Notes: generated by a model from the letters alone, not told the origin. A stretch of 64,000 nucleotides of DNA from Bordetella genomosp. 13 (GCF_007679965.1 NZ_VEHL01000001.1:1217668-1281667); one strand, 5' to 3'. Shown: positions 25,618 to 37,677, counted from the first letter of the stretch. Made by a program: numbers and translations.

Positions 25618-28112
25618 CGAGCATGTCCGCCATCGCCCGCCACAAAGCCCTGCTGGCCGATTGGGGCTCCCCGCCGGGATGGCGCGGCCTGTCGGCGGTG
25701 AACCATTCCACCATCGGCCGCCGCTTCATCGTCGCGGCGCTGGGCTTCTTCCTGGTCGGCGGCCTGCTGGCCATGCTGATCCGCGCGCAGCTGGCCGCGC
25801 CGGGGCAGGGCTTCCTGGACAGCGAGACCTACAACCAGATCTTCACCATGCACGGCACGGTGATGATGTTCCTGTTCGCCATACCCATGCTGGAGGGCTT
25901 CGCCTTCTACCTGCTGCCCAAGATGCTGGGCTCGCGCGACATGGCGTATCCACGCCTGGGCGCCTATGGCTGGTGGTGCTACCTGTTCGGCGGCACGATC
26001 CTGGTGGTGGGCATGGCGCTGGGCGTGGCGCCCAACAGCGGCTGGTTCATGTACACCCCGCTGTCCAGCGCCGCCTACCAGCCGGGCATCAACAGCGACC
26101 TGTGGCTGATCGGCATCACCTTCGCCGAGATCTCGGCGGTGTGCGGCGCGATCGAGCTGATCGGCACGATCCTGAAGTTCCGCGCGCCGGGCATGTCCCT
26201 CGATCGCATGCCGATATTCGCGTGGTACATGCTGGTGACGGCCGGCATGATCCTGGTGGGCTTTCCGCCGCTGATCCTGGGCAGCATCCTGCTGGAGCTG
26301 GAACGCGCCTTCGGCCTGCCGTTCTTCGAGGTCGCGCAGGGCGGCGATCCGCTGCTGTGGCAGCACCTGTTCTGGATATTCGGGCACCCCGAGGTCTACA
26401 TCATCTTCCTGCCGGCAGCCGGACTGGTGTCGACGATGGTGCCGACGTTCGCGCGGCATGCCCTGGTCGGCTATGCATGGGTCGTGCCCGCCATCGTGGC
26501 GATGGGCTTTCTCAGCTTCGGCCTGTGGGTGCACCACATGTTCGCGGTGGGCATCCCGCAGCTGGCGGTGGGCTTCTTTTCCGCGGCCAGCATGCTGGTG
26601 GCCATCCCCACGGCCGTGCAGTTCTTCGCATGGATCGCCACGCTGTGGTCGGGCGAGGTGCGGTTCCGCCTGCCCATGCTGTACCTGGGCGGCTTCCTGG
26701 CGGTGTTCGTGCTCGGCGGGCTGACCGGCGTGATGCTGGCACTGGTGCCGTTCAACTGGCAGGCGCACGACACGCATTTCGTGGTGGCGCACCTGCATTA
26801 CGTGCTGGTGGGCGGCATGGTCTTCCCGATATTGGCCGCCACCTGCTACTGGATGCCGCATTTCACGGGCCGCCTGCCGTCCGAGCATGCCGGGCGCTGC
26901 GCCTTCTGGCTGATCTTCGTCGGCTTCAACCTGACCTTCCTGCCCATGCACCTGACTGGCCTGCTGGGCATGCCGCGCCGCATGCATGCGTATCCCGGCG
27001 AGCTGGGCTGGGACCTGCCCAACCTGCTGTCGTCGGTGGGCGGCTTCATGCAGGCGATCGGCTTCGCGGTCTTTCTGGTCGACATGCTGCTGCATGCGCG
27101 CATCGGGCCGGTGGCGCCGCGCAATCACTGGCGGGCGGGCACGCTGGAGTGGGCCATGCCCACGCCGACGCCGGCCTACAACATCGGCTCGATTCCCAGC
27201 GTGCACGGCCGCGAACCGCTGTGGGACGCGCCTGACCTGGGCGCCGAACTGGCGGGCGGGCGGCACTGGCTGGGCACGCCCGCGCCGGGACGGCGGCAGA
27301 CCCTGTCGGTGGACGTGCTCAGCGGCCGGCCCGAGTCGGTGGCGGAACTGCCGGGCCCGACGTGGGCGCCGCTGCATGCGGGCCTGGCCACCGCGCTGTT
27401 CTTCCTGTGCATCCTGTTCAAGGCCTATGCGCTGGCGCTGGTCGGGGCCGCGATCGCGCTGGCGGTGTTCCTGGCGTGGGCATGGCGTGGGGGCGCGCGC
27501 CAGGACCCGCCCGAGGTCGAGGCCTCGCCGGGCGTGTTCCTGCCCGTGCACGTGCTGGCGCCGGGCGCGCCCGGCTGGTGGGGCACGTGCTGCGCGCTGG
27601 TGGCGGATGCGGCGCTGTATGCCTCGCTGCTGTTCGGCATCTTCTTCCTGGGCACGATGGCGCCGCAATGGCCGCCGCCAGCATGGCTGGAGCTTTCCCT
27701 CGCGTCGGTGCTGGGGTTGTGCGGGGTCGCCGTGGCTGCGGGGGTGGCCGCGCATGCGGCCTGCGCCGCGAACCGGCGCGAGCGGGCGGCGGCGCGCGAC
27801 CGCTGGCTGTTGGCCAGCGGCACGGCTGGCATCGCCACGGTGGCGGCGTTCTGCTGGGTGGGGGCGGCGCTGCCCTCGGCGGACAGCCACGCCTACGCGG
27901 CGGCCACCACGGTGCTGGCGTATTACGTGGCGCTACACAGCGGCATCGGCGTGGTGCTGGCGCTGTTTGTGGCGCTGCGCGGCCGCGCGGGCTACGTCGC
28001 CGCGACGCGCGCGCTGGAGCCCGCGGTGGTGCGGCTGTGGCAGACCTGGTCGGCCGGCGTGGCCACCGTGGCGGCGGCCGCGCTGTACGTCATGCCGGAG
28101 GTGATGGCATGA
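25614..28112 (+). CDS. Cytochrome c oxidase subunit I with fused subunit III-like tail
   Basis: An 832-residue protein. The first ~560 residues are subunit I of a type A haem-copper oxidase. It has H80 (low-spin haem), the H258-P-E260-V-Y262 site (CuB ligand, proton-channel glutamate, cross-linked tyrosine), H307-H308 (CuB), H393 (high-spin haem) and H395 (low-spin haem). After a hydrophilic linker, a further set of transmembrane helices (about 585-832) includes F-L-P-V-H-V-L-A-P-G then W-W-G-T-C-C-A-L-V-A-D-A-A-L-Y, which resembles subunit III. The fusion type is known in alternative oxidase clusters. Start coupled to subunit II by ATGA overlap, and the next gene is coupled the same way. Confidence 0.92.
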   Translation: MTSMSAIARHKALLADWGSPPGWRGLSAVNHSTIGRRFIVAALGFFLVGGLLAMLIRAQLAAPGQGFLDSETYNQIFTMHGTVMMFLFAIPMLEGFAFYLLPKMLGSRDMAYPRLGAYGWWCYLFGGTILVVGMALGVAPNSGWFMYTPLSSAAYQPGINSDLWLIGITFAEISAVCGAIELIGTILKFRAPGMSLDRMPIFAWYMLVTAGMILVGFPPLILGSILLELERAFGLPFFEVAQGGDPLLWQHLFWIFGHPEVYIIFLPAAGLVSTMVPTFARHALVGYAWVVPAIVAMGFLSFGLWVHHMFAVGIPQLAVGFFSAASMLVAIPTAVQFFAWIATLWSGEVRFRLPMLYLGGFLAVFVLGGLTGVMLALVPFNWQAHDTHFVVAHLHYVLVGGMVFPILAATCYWMPHFTGRLPSEHAGRCAFWLIFVGFNLTFLPMHLTGLLGMPRRMHAYPGELGWDLPNLLSSVGGFMQAIGFAVFLVDMLLHARIGPVAPRNHWRAGTLEWAMPTPTPAYNIGSIPSVHGREPLWDAPDLGAELAGGRHWLGTPAPGRRQTLSVDVLSGRPESVAELPGPTWAPLHAGLATALFFLCILFKAYALALVGAAIALAVFLAWAWRGGARQDPPEVEASPGVFLPVHVLAPGAPGWWGTCCALVADAALYASLLFGIFFLGTMAPQWPPPAWLELSLASVLGLCGVAVAAGVAAHAACAANRRERAAARDRWLLASGTAGIATVAAFCWVGAALPSADSHAYAAATTVLAYYVALHSGIGVVLALFVALRGRAGYVAATRALEPAVVRLWQTWSAGVATVAAAALYVMPEVMA

Positions 28113-28585
28113 GCCTGACGAGCCACCCCAAGGGCGAATACCGGAGTGCGGAGCGCGAAGGTTCGTCACCCAGCCTGACGGGCCGCCGCAAGGACGGGTC
28201 CCGTCGGTCCGCCACGCGCGGCCTGTGGCGGGCGTTGGCGGGCTGGTCATTGTGGGCGTTGACCCTGACGACGCTCTACGCGGGCCACGCGCTGGGTTGC
28301 CGCATGGCGGCGGGCGGTCCCTTGCTGGCCCCGCTGCAAGCGCCGCCGCTGGCCGGCGCCGTGTCTTGGGGCCTGGCGCTGGTATGGCTTTCGTGCATCG
28401 TGGCCCACGTCGTGCTGACCACGCACAGCCTGCGCCGCGCGCGCGCAGCCGCGGCCACGGGGCGGGGCGGTTCGGAAGCCGCCCGCGCGTTGACCGGCGC
28501 GGCATGGATGATGGATGCCTGCGCCACCGTGGCGACCGTGGTGACGGGACTGCCCGTGATCACGGCGGCGGCGTGCGTGCCATAA
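28109..28585 (+). CDS. Small membrane protein encoded behind the oxidase
   Basis: A 158-residue protein starting in an ATGA overlap with the subunit I/III gene. After a basic, Ser-rich N-terminus (~40 residues) there are three predicted transmembrane helices (about 45-63, 82-106 and 130-152), with a histidine-containing loop between the second and third. I do not recognise a family. Its position suggests an accessory or small subunit of the oxidase, for example the equivalent of a missing subunit IV. No motif proves this. Confidence 0.7.
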   Translation: MSLTSHPKGEYRSAEREGSSPSLTGRRKDGSRRSATRGLWRALAGWSLWALTLTTLYAGHALGCRMAAGGPLLAPLQAPPLAGAVSWGLALVWLSCIVAHVVLTTHSLRRARAAAATGRGGSEAARALTGAAWMMDACATVATVVTGLPVITAAACVP

Positions 28586-28763
28586 CTGCGTGCATGACCG
28601 CGCCATAACTACCCCATGACCGCGCCCCATGGCCGGATGCCTCGCCCCAAGCGCGATGGACGACCCCGATTCCCCCAAGCTACGATGGCCGCGGACATCC
28701 GAATCTGCCCCTGGCAGACGGGGACACGCCGGGCCGCACGCGCCCGGCCAAAAGGAGAAGCGC

Positions 28764-29228
28764 ATGGCATCGCTGGGCGGCGCGAGATTCGCATGGCAGT
28801 CCGATTACGGCCAGTTCTATCTCATCGACATGCAGGACACGGGCTTCCTCGCCCCGGAAGACATCACGCAGGAAATGGTGTCCCGGCGCTGTTTCGTTCC
28901 TGCGGTGGGGCTGGTGGTCTACACCGCCGGCTGCCTGCAGCAGCACATCGACATCCGCATCCACGACGCGCGGCCGGATACGCTGGATTGCGAGCTGGAA
29001 AGCGGCCGCGGCTGGACGCAGGTCGAAGTCGCCCAGGTACGGTTTCCCTCGCGGTCGTTCACGATATCGAGCCCCTCTGCGCCGGATCCTTTCCCATGCG
29101 GGCCGGTGTTCTTCGTGCCGCACGAGCAAATGGCGGCGCACATCGGCTGGGTGGAATTCCAGGGCGTGCGCGACGAGAGCGTGCCGGTCGAGCCGGACAT
29201 CATCCAGGTGACGCTCTGGCCGGCCTGA
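28764..29228 (+). CDS. Hypothetical protein, weakly ComJ-like
   Basis: A 154-residue soluble protein. The ATG at 28764 is preceded by AAAAGGAGAA, a strong ribosome binding site; the longer frame upstream has no such signal. The pattern F-A-W-Q-S-D-Y-G-Q-F-Y-L-I-D at the start, followed by alternating beta strands and ending in D-I-I-Q-V-T-L-W-P-A, is reminiscent of the ComJ-like nuclease-inhibitor fold. The resemblance is only visual and no nuclease partner is adjacent. Upstream bases 28586-28763 contain short direct repeats (GCCATAACT and CATGACCGCGCC, twice each) and no gene. Confidence 0.75.
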   Translation: MASLGGARFAWQSDYGQFYLIDMQDTGFLAPEDITQEMVSRRCFVPAVGLVVYTAGCLQQHIDIRIHDARPDTLDCELESGRGWTQVEVAQVRFPSRSFTISSPSAPDPFPCGPVFFVPHEQMAAHIGWVEFQGVRDESVPVEPDIIQVTLWPA

Positions 29229-29249
29229 TGCCCGCCGGCGCCGTGAACC

Positions 29250-29675
29250 TTACTTGCCGGCGCGCTGCCGGATCAGTTCGATGTAGGCGTCGCTGTCCAG
29301 CGGCGTGCCCAGGCGCTGCGCTTCCCATACGACCTGCCCCAGGCAGTCCATGATTTCATGCGCGGCGTGGTGCGCGTCGCTGCGCGCCACCATCTGCTGG
29401 TAGGCCGCGCGGATGCCGCGCGGATGGTCGATGGACAGCTGCTCGGCGATGGCCAGGTGCATCGACAGGTGCAGGAAGGGATTGGTGCGGCCTTTCTCGA
29501 CCGGGTACTCCTCGTCCATCGCGCCAGGGCTTTCCAGGTCGGCGTGGTACTCGGGGTGCTCGATCATCCAGTCCAGCGCCATGGATTCCAGCGGCGTCAG
29601 CACTTCGTTGGCGCGGTGCTTGCGCCAGGATTGGATGAAGAATTCGCGAACCTGTTCGCGTGAGGGATTGAACAT
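29250..29675 (-). CDS. DUF1841 family protein
   Basis: A 141-residue soluble protein typical of Beta- and Gammaproteobacteria. It begins [13 protein letters not shown] and contains [15 protein letters not shown] and [15 protein letters not shown], a conserved pattern of histidines and acidic residues that could bind a metal. Function unknown. The start at 29675 matches the family N-terminus; the longer minus frame is the shadow of icd. It diverges from icd with 123 bases in between. Confidence 0.9.
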   Translation of the reverse strand: MFNPSREQVREFFIQSWRKHRANEVLTPLESMALDWMIEHPEYHADLESPGAMDEEYPVEKGRTNPFLHLSMHLAIAEQLSIDHPRGIRAAYQQMVARSDAHHAAHEIMDCLGQVVWEAQRLGTPLDSDAYIELIRQRAGK

Positions 29676-29798
29676 CGGTCGTCCACCGGCGCGCGGCGCC
29701 GGGCAATACGGTCTAGGAACCTCCATTTTACGCCCTGGCTTCCCCCTGGGCTGCCCACCGGGCGAGATAGAATGAGCGGATTCCGCCCTGGAGCACCC

Positions 29799-31055
29799 AT
29801 GTCTTACCAACACGTCAAGGTTCCCGCCGAGGGCGGGAAGATCACTGTCGGCGCGGACGGCGCGCTCGCCGTTCCCGACCAGGTCGTCATTCCCTACATC
29901 GAGGGCGACGGCACCGGCGCCGACATCACCCCGGTGATGATCCACGTCGTGGATGCCGCCGTGCAGAAGGCCTATGGCGGCAGCCGCAGGATCCACTGGA
30001 TGGAAGTCTACGCGGGCGAGAAGGCCACGCGCGTGTATGGCGCCGACGTGTGGCTGCCCGAAGAGACGCTGCGGGTCGTCAAGGACTACGTGGTCTCCAT
30101 CAAGGGCCCGCTGGCCGTGCCCACCAGCGGCGGCATCCGCTCGCTGAACGTGGCGCTGCGCCAGCAGCTGGACCTGTACGCGTGTGTGCGGCCGGTGCGC
30201 TACTTCCACGGCGTGCCCTCGCCGGTGCGCCATCCCGAGAAGACCGACATGGTCATCTTCCGCGAGAACTCGGAAGACCTGTACGCCGGCATCGAATACA
30301 AGTCCGAGTCCGACCAGGCCCGGCAGCTCATCGGCTTCCTGCAGGACTCGTTGGGCGTGAAGAAGATCCGCTTTCCCGAGACCTCGGCCATCGGCATCAA
30401 GCCGGTGTCGCGCCAGGGCACGCAGCGCCTGGTGCGCAAGGCGATCCAGTACGCGCTGGACCACGACCGCAACTCGGTCACGCTGGTGCACAAGGGCAAC
30501 CTGATGCAGTTCACCGAAGGCGGCTTCCGCGACTGGGGCTATGCCGTGGCGCGGGAAGAGTTCGGCGCCACCGTCATCGATGGCGGCCCGTGGTGCCGCC
30601 TGAAGAACCCGCGCACGGGCCGCGACGTCGTCGTCAAGGACGTGTATGCCGATGCCTTCATGCAGCGCAGCCTGCTGCGTCCGGCCGAGTTCGACGTGAT
30701 CGCCACCCTGAACCAGAACGGCGACTACATCTCCGACGCCGTGTCGGCCCAGGTGGGCGGCGTGGGCATCGCCCCGGGCGCCAACGTGTCCGACACGGTG
30801 GCCATGTTCGAGGCCACGCACGGCACCGCGCACAAGTACGCCGGCAAGGACTACGTGAACCCGGGCTCGGAAATCCTGTCCGCCGAGATGATGCTGCGCC
30901 ACATGGGCTGGACCGAGGCGGCGGACAAGGTCATCGCCAGCATGGAAAAGACGTTCAAGACCAAGACCGTCACCTACGACTTCGCGCGCCTGCTCGAGGG
31001 CGCCAACCAGGTGTCATGCTCGGGTTTCGGGCGGGCGATGGTCGAGAACATGTGA
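29799..31055 (+). CDS. icd: Isocitrate dehydrogenase, NADP-dependent, homodimeric type
   Basis: A 418-residue isocitrate dehydrogenase converting isocitrate to 2-oxoglutarate with NADP in the TCA cycle. It aligns along its length with the E. coli enzyme: [12 protein letters not shown] (phosphorylatable/substrate serine loop), [20 protein letters not shown] (catalytic Lys), N-G-D-Y-I-S-D-A (metal Asp) and the adenine site [12 protein letters not shown]. The start at 29799 is the canonical M-S-Y-Q-H-V-K-V-P. The spacer upstream, 123 bases, is shared with DUF1841. A second, unrelated IDH follows on the same strand. Confidence 0.97.
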   Translation: MSYQHVKVPAEGGKITVGADGALAVPDQVVIPYIEGDGTGADITPVMIHVVDAAVQKAYGGSRRIHWMEVYAGEKATRVYGADVWLPEETLRVVKDYVVSIKGPLAVPTSGGIRSLNVALRQQLDLYACVRPVRYFHGVPSPVRHPEKTDMVIFRENSEDLYAGIEYKSESDQARQLIGFLQDSLGVKKIRFPETSAIGIKPVSRQGTQRLVRKAIQYALDHDRNSVTLVHKGNLMQFTEGGFRDWGYAVAREEFGATVIDGGPWCRLKNPRTGRDVVVKDVYADAFMQRSLLRPAEFDVIATLNQNGDYISDAVSAQVGGVGIAPGANVSDTVAMFEATHGTAHKYAGKDYVNPGSEILSAEMMLRHMGWTEAADKVIASMEKTFKTKTVTYDFARLLEGANQVSCSGFGRAMVENM

Positions 31056-31125
31056 GAAAGGCGCCCAGTCTGGCGCCGTTCGGCCCGGAATCGAGCGTTT
31101 CCGGGCGAATTGCTGCATAATGCAG

Positions 31126-31139
31126 GTCTTATATAAGAC
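31126..31139 (+). promoter_or_regulatory. Perfect palindrome before the monomeric IDH gene
   Basis: GTCTTATATAAGAC is a perfect 14-base palindrome 74 bases before the start codon of the monomeric IDH gene. CATAAT, a possible -10, ends a few bases upstream, so the palindrome covers the likely transcription start. This shape fits a GntR-type operator for a central-metabolism gene. The regulator is not identified. Confidence 0.6.
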
Positions 31140-31204
31140 TTGAATTTCCGGGCTGCGCCATCCAGTGGGGACGGGCGGCCGCTTTTCCTGATCCATCAAG
31201 GTAA

Positions 31205-33442
<2,238 letters not shown>

Positions 33443-33512
33443 TCACGGCTCGAACCGGGCAGGCGGCCTGCCTGTCCGCGTTGGTCCGACGATCCAGGTC
33501 CGCCGGTCCAGA

Positions 33513-33547
33513 AAAAACCCCGACAGGGACGCCCTGTCGGGGTTTTT
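33513..33547 (+). terminator. Terminator of the monomeric IDH gene
   Basis: AAAAACCCCGACAGGG pairs perfectly over 16 bases with its complement, with only three loop bases (ACG). A U-run follows on the plus strand and an A/U-run on the other, so it also works for transcripts from the minus strand (YkgJ-type gene). A textbook bidirectional intrinsic terminator. Confidence 0.95.
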
Positions 33548-33616
33548 GCATTGTGGCGGCCTGGATATCGTCGGATTGCCTTGCATGCCGCCGGCCGCCG
33601 CGAGCCGGGCGGTGCG

Positions 33617-33895
33617 TCACGCTGGAGCCGTCGCACGCTCCAGGTCGGCCAGCCAGGCGATGGCGTATGCACGGCTGGCGCCGCACATGTCCCGCGAGGG
33701 CTGCAATCCGCCGCAGAAGGCGGGCCGCTCGGGCTTGCCGAAGACGCGGCACAGGTTGTCGTCGCCGAGCTGCACGCACCTGACGCCCGCCGGCTTGCCG
33801 TCGGGCATGCCCGGCAGCGGGCTGGTGATGGACGGGGCGATGCAGCAGGCGCCGCAGCCCAGCCTGCAGGCCAGCGTGGTGTCCCGTTCTTCCAT
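33617..33895 (-). CDS. YkgJ-type cysteine-cluster protein
   Basis: A 92-residue protein with the pattern C-R-L-G-C-G-A-C-C at its N-terminus and further cysteines in V-R-C-V-Q-L, N-L-C-R-V-F and F-C-G-G-L. This is the arrangement of the YkgJ zinc/iron-chelating family (eight cysteines). Biochemical role unknown. ATG 33895 is chosen as the only Met before the cluster. It lies eight bases after the DUF218 gene on the same strand, and both probably end at the shared terminator at 33513-33547. Confidence 0.88.
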   Translation of the reverse strand: MEERDTTLACRLGCGACCIAPSITSPLPGMPDGKPAGVRCVQLGDDNLCRVFGKPERPAFCGGLQPSRDMCGASRAYAIAWLADLERATAPA

Positions 33896-33903
33896 GGCCT
33901 GGC

Positions 33904-34671
33904 CTATACCCACCCGCGCAGCCAGTAGACGAACAGGCCCGCGTACTCCTTGATGATCGAGCGGCTGGCGTCCAGGGCGCGCTCGTTCGGAATCCACGGG
34001 TCGACCGAGCCGTCGTCGGGCAGCACGATCTGCGGCGGCGCCGGCGCGGCGATGGCCTGCACGCCCTGCTTGGAGAAGGCGGCCATGGCGCGCGGCATGT
34101 GCAGCGACGAGGTGACCAGCAGGATCTTGCGGATCTCGTGCTGCTTCAGCGTCTCCTCGGTCAGGGCCGCGTTCTCGTAGGTGGTCCGGCTGGAGTTCTC
34201 CAGGATCAGCGCCTGTTCCGGCACGCCGCCCTGCCGCATCTGGTGGGCCATGCCCTGCGCCTCGCTGACGTCGCCTTCCAGCGCGCCGCCGGACAGCACG
34301 ACCTTCGGGGCGCGGCCGGCGCGGTACAGGTCTGTGGCCGTGTCGATGCGCACCACCGCCTTGTCGCGCTCATAGGGCAGGAACCAGTTGGCGCGGCCAT
34401 TGGCCGTGTTGCCGCCCAGCACGACGATGGCGTCGGCCTCGGGCATCTGCGCGGCCGACTGGTAGGGGTAGCGGTGCTCCAGCGCGCCGCCCAGCCAGAC
34501 CGAGGTGGCGGGCAAGGACCAGGCGGCCACCCAGATGAGGCCCGCCGCGGCCAGGGCGACGCCCAGGCGGCGCAGGCGGCGGAACACGCCCAGCACCAGG
34601 CCGAGGGCGACCAGCGTCAGGCATAGATTCAGGGGAATGATCAGGTTTGCGAGGAACGTGGAAATAGCCAT
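33904..34671 (-). CDS. DUF218 / ElyC-SanA-YdcF family membrane protein
   Basis: A 255-residue protein with two N-terminal transmembrane helices (about 10-30 and 37-57) and a DUF218 domain: [38 protein letters not shown]. This is the ElyC/YdcF group, implicated in envelope and lipid-carrier homeostasis in E. coli. Here it is followed by a glycosyltransferase-like gene upstream on the same strand, consistent with envelope functions. Confidence 0.9.
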   Translation of the reverse strand: MAISTFLANLIIPLNLCLTLVALGLVLGVFRRLRRLGVALAAAGLIWVAAWSLPATSVWLGGALEHRYPYQSAAQMPEADAIVVLGGNTANGRANWFLPYERDKAVVRIDTATDLYRAGRAPKVVLSGGALEGDVSEAQGMAHQMRQGGVPEQALILENSSRTTYENAALTEETLKQHEIRKILLVTSSLHMPRAMAAFSKQGVQAIAAPAPPQIVLPDDGSVDPWIPNERALDASRSIIKEYAGLFVYWLRGWV

Positions 34672-34689
34672 GGGCGCAATCTTAGCTGC

Positions 34690-35658
34690 TCAACCGCCCG
34701 CAAGCAGGCGCAGGACCTGGGTTCGGACAGCATCCAGGGCTGGCCAGTTCCCTTCCGATCCCAGGCAGGACGCGGCGGGCGACCACGGGCCCGTGCGCGC
34801 GGGCTGGGTGACGCCGAACAGCGTCAGCTGGCGCGCGCCCACGGCGGCCGCCACGTGCGACACGCCCGAGTCGTTGCACACCACCAGCGCCGCGTCCGCG
34901 GCCAGGGCGGCGAACGCGCCCAGGGACAGGGGCGGCAGCACCTGGGCGGTGGGCGCGTTGCGGCGCGCCTGCTCGGCCTCGGCGGGGGGCGGGCACATCG
35001 CCACGGCGCAGCCGTCGGCCTGCAGGGCGCGGGTCAGGGCGTCGAACTCGGGCCACACCTTCACCTTGCCGCGGTGCAGGCCGGTGGCGGTGGGGGCGAT
35101 CAACACCAGCGGCCGGCCGGCCAGCCCGCTTTCCTGCAAGGCTGCGCGGGCCGCCTGGCGGTGGGCATCGGTCAGCGGCAGGTCCAGCGTGGGTCCGGGT
35201 TCGGCGGGGCCTTGCGGCAGATGCCACAGCCCCAGGGCGCTGCGCGCCAGGTGGTGCCAGGACTGCACCGCGTGCAGCGGGGCCGTGGGCTTGGCCAGCG
35301 GCCAGCGCAGCAACAGGCTGCGGCCGTCGTCGCGGTAGCCCGCGCTGGCCACGCCCGCCAGACGGAACACCGCCGCGCTGGACAGCGAGTCGGGCAGCAG
35401 CAGGCCGCGGGCGCCGCGCGCCTGGCGGCCCAGCCCGCGGCGATGCGCCGCCACCGTGGCCCGGTCCGCCTTCCATTTGCCCGACATGGGCAGGAAACCC
35501 TGTTTCGACACGCCGTCCAGCAGGTCGCGCGCCCATGGGCGCGCGCACAGCACCAGCGGCACGCCCGTGGCCTGCAGCAAGCGGACGCTGGGCAGGCTCA
35601 TGCAGACATCGCCCACCCAGTTGGGCAATCTCAGGTACAGACAGGAAATCTCGGTCAT
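34690..35658 (-). CDS. Glycosyltransferase family 9 (heptosyltransferase-like)
   Basis: A 322-residue GT-B glycosyltransferase related to ADP-heptose:LPS heptosyltransferases. It starts M-T-E-I-S-C-L-Y-L-R-L-P-N-W-V-G-D, as in WaaF/WaaC. The C-terminal domain contains V-V-C-N-D-S-G-V-S-H-V-A-A-A-V-G-A, the family's nucleotide-sugar signature, and L-F-G-V-T-Q-P. It should add heptose or a related sugar to the LPS core. The start at 35658 is the family start; upstream codons overlap the msbA promoter region. It diverges from msbA by 101 bases, a sensible LPS pairing. Confidence 0.88.
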   Translation of the reverse strand: MTEISCLYLRLPNWVGDVCMSLPSVRLLQATGVPLVLCARPWARDLLDGVSKQGFLPMSGKWKADRATVAAHRRGLGRQARGARGLLLPDSLSSAAVFRLAGVASAGYRDDGRSLLLRWPLAKPTAPLHAVQSWHHLARSALGLWHLPQGPAEPGPTLDLPLTDAHRQAARAALQESGLAGRPLVLIAPTATGLHRGKVKVWPEFDALTRALQADGCAVAMCPPPAEAEQARRNAPTAQVLPPLSLGAFAALAADAALVVCNDSGVSHVAAAVGARQLTLFGVTQPARTGPWSPAASCLGSEGNWPALDAVRTQVLRLLAGG

Positions 35659-35759
35659 GGATCGGCGCGGGGCACGCGTTGGGGAAAAGGAACAGATGGC
35701 CGTCCGGGCCCCGTCGGGCCGGTACAATCGCCGCACAATTGTATTAAAGCGAGTTCCCT

Positions 35760-37535
35760 TTGACTTCTGCATCGCGCTACGCGCCTGCCGGCAGCGAGCC
35801 GGTACGCGCCACGCTCTGGAAGCGCATCTACAGCCGCGTCGGGCTCCACTGGAAGCGTCTGGCGGTGACGTTGCTGCTGATGGCGGTGGCCGCGGGTACG
35901 CAACCCACGCTGGCCATCATCATGAAGCCGTTGCTGGACGACGGCTTTTCGGGCGCGAAACCCTACTATGTCTGGGCGATTCCCATCGCGGTGGTCGTGC
36001 TCATCCTGGTGCGCGGCATCACCAACTTCTTCAGCGACTACCTGCTGGCCTGGGTGGCCAACAAGGTGCTGCTGCAGATGCGCGGCGACATGTTCGAGCG
36101 CCTGTTGCGCCTGCCCGACGCCGACTTCAAGCGGGGCGACACCGGCCGCCTGCTCAACCGTTTCACGGTGGACGCGGGCAACGTCACCAGCTACGCCACC
36201 GAAGTCATCACCACGCTGATCAAGGAAACGCTGACGGTCATCGCGCTGATCTGCGTGCTGCTGTACATGTCGTGGGTGCTGACCGCGATCGTGCTGGTCA
36301 TCATGCCGGTCTGCATCCTGGTGATGCGCGCCTTCATCCGCCGCCTGCGCCGCATCAGCCGCGAGACTGTCAACATGAACGCCGAATTGACCCGGGTGGT
36401 CAGCGAGGGGATCGACGGTCAACGCGTCATCAAACTGTTCGACGGCTACGACACCGAGCGCAAGCGTTTCGAGTTCGTCAGTTCGCGCCTGCGCCGTTTC
36501 GCCATGCGCACGGCCACGGCCGACGCCGCGCTGACGCCGATCACCCAGCTGTTCGTGTCGCTGGCCTTGGGCGTGGTCATCGCCGTGGCGTTGAGCCAGG
36601 GCCAGAGCGGCGCCCTGACCGTGGGCAGCTTCGCCTCGTTCATCACCGCGCTGGCCCAGATCTTCGACCCCATCAAGCGCCTTACCAACGTGGCCGGCAA
36701 GATGCAGAAGATGCTGGTGGCCGCCGAAAGCGTGTTCACGCTGATCGACCAGGTGCCCGAAACGGACACCGGCACGCGCCAGCTGCCCGAGCCGGTGCGC
36801 GGCGCCATCGAGTTTCGCGAGGTGTCGCATCGCTTCCCGGACGCCGAGCGCGATACGGTCAGCAGCGTGTCGTTCCGGGTCGAGCCCGGGCAGACGGTGG
36901 CACTGGTGGGCCGCTCGGGCAGCGGCAAGACCACGATTGCCAACATGCTGCCGCGTTTCGTGGCGCCCACCTCGGGCCAGATCCTGCTGGATGGCGTGCC
37001 GCTGAACGACGTGTCGCTGCATTCCCTGCGCGCCAACCTGTCGCTGGTCAGCCAGGACGTGACGATGTTCGACGACACCATCGCGGCCAACGTGGGCTAT
37101 GGCGCGCTGGGGCAGGCCGACGAGGCGCGCATCCGCGAAGCCCTGAGGGACGCAAACCTGCTCGAGTTCGTCGACTCCCTGCCCAACGGCCTGCAGTCGC
37201 CAGTGGGCGAGAAGGCCGCGCGCCTGTCGGGCGGCCAGCGGCAGCGCCTGGCGATCGCGCGCGCGCTGATCAAGAATGCGCCCGTGCTGATCCTCGACGA
37301 GGCCACCTCCGCGTTGGACAACGAGTCCGAGCGGCAGGTGCAGTCGTCGCTGGAACGCCTGATGCAGGGTCGCAGCACCCTGGTCATCGCCCACCGGCTG
37401 TCCACGGTGCAGAACGCCGACCGCATCATCGTGCTGGACGCGGGCCGCATCGCCGAGCAAGGCACGCACGCGGAACTGCTGGCCGCGGGCGGCCTGTATG
37501 CCTCGCTGTACAACATGCAGTTCCGGGAGAACTGA
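35760..37535 (+). CDS. msbA: Lipid A export ATP-binding/permease MsbA
   Basis: A 591-residue ABC transporter with six N-terminal transmembrane helices and a C-terminal nucleotide-binding domain. Walker A is G-R-S-G-S-G-K-T-T, the signature L-S-G-G-Q-R-Q-R, Walker B V-L-I-L-D-E-A-T-S-A-L-D, and the switch histidine is in I-A-H-R-L-S-T. MsbA flips lipid A-core across the inner membrane. The start codon is TTG, giving M-T-S-A-S-R-Y. AAAGCGAG lies 8 bases before; no better start exists before the first helix. Transcription ends at a GC-rich hairpin at 37649. Confidence 0.93.
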   Translation: MTSASRYAPAGSEPVRATLWKRIYSRVGLHWKRLAVTLLLMAVAAGTQPTLAIIMKPLLDDGFSGAKPYYVWAIPIAVVVLILVRGITNFFSDYLLAWVANKVLLQMRGDMFERLLRLPDADFKRGDTGRLLNRFTVDAGNVTSYATEVITTLIKETLTVIALICVLLYMSWVLTAIVLVIMPVCILVMRAFIRRLRRISRETVNMNAELTRVVSEGIDGQRVIKLFDGYDTERKRFEFVSSRLRRFAMRTATADAALTPITQLFVSLALGVVIAVALSQGQSGALTVGSFASFITALAQIFDPIKRLTNVAGKMQKMLVAAESVFTLIDQVPETDTGTRQLPEPVRGAIEFREVSHRFPDAERDTVSSVSFRVEPGQTVALVGRSGSGKTTIANMLPRFVAPTSGQILLDGVPLNDVSLHSLRANLSLVSQDVTMFDDTIAANVGYGALGQADEARIREALRDANLLEFVDSLPNGLQSPVGEKAARLSGGQRQRLAIARALIKNAPVLILDEATSALDNESERQVQSSLERLMQGRSTLVIAHRLSTVQNADRIIVLDAGRIAEQGTHAELLAAGGLYASLYNMQFREN

Positions 37536-37648
37536 GACGGCGGACGGTTCGCGCTAAAAGCCATTGTGTTGTTTATGCGCCAATTTGTGCGGCGCAACAA
37601 ATCGCCTAAACGTAACCGTAATGTTTTGTAGTCTCTTCTCTACGGCAG

Positions 37649-37677
37649 GGGCCGCACCGCAAGGGGGCGGCCCTTTG
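37649..37677 (+). terminator. Terminator after msbA
   Basis: GGGCCGC and GCGGCCC form a 7-base stem around an 11-base loop, followed by TTT. It is located 113 bases downstream of msbA. Upstream at 37569-37600 there is another imperfect hairpin (TTGTT-TAT-GCGCC / GGCGC-AACAA). Both lie in the 263-base spacer before the porin gene. Confidence 0.6.

Noticed and set aside
24318..28112. 1264-residue plus-strand frame across the oxidase genes
   Set aside because: It begins out of frame in the repeat region and joins shadow sequence to the real subunit I/III frame. The true start of that gene is 25614.
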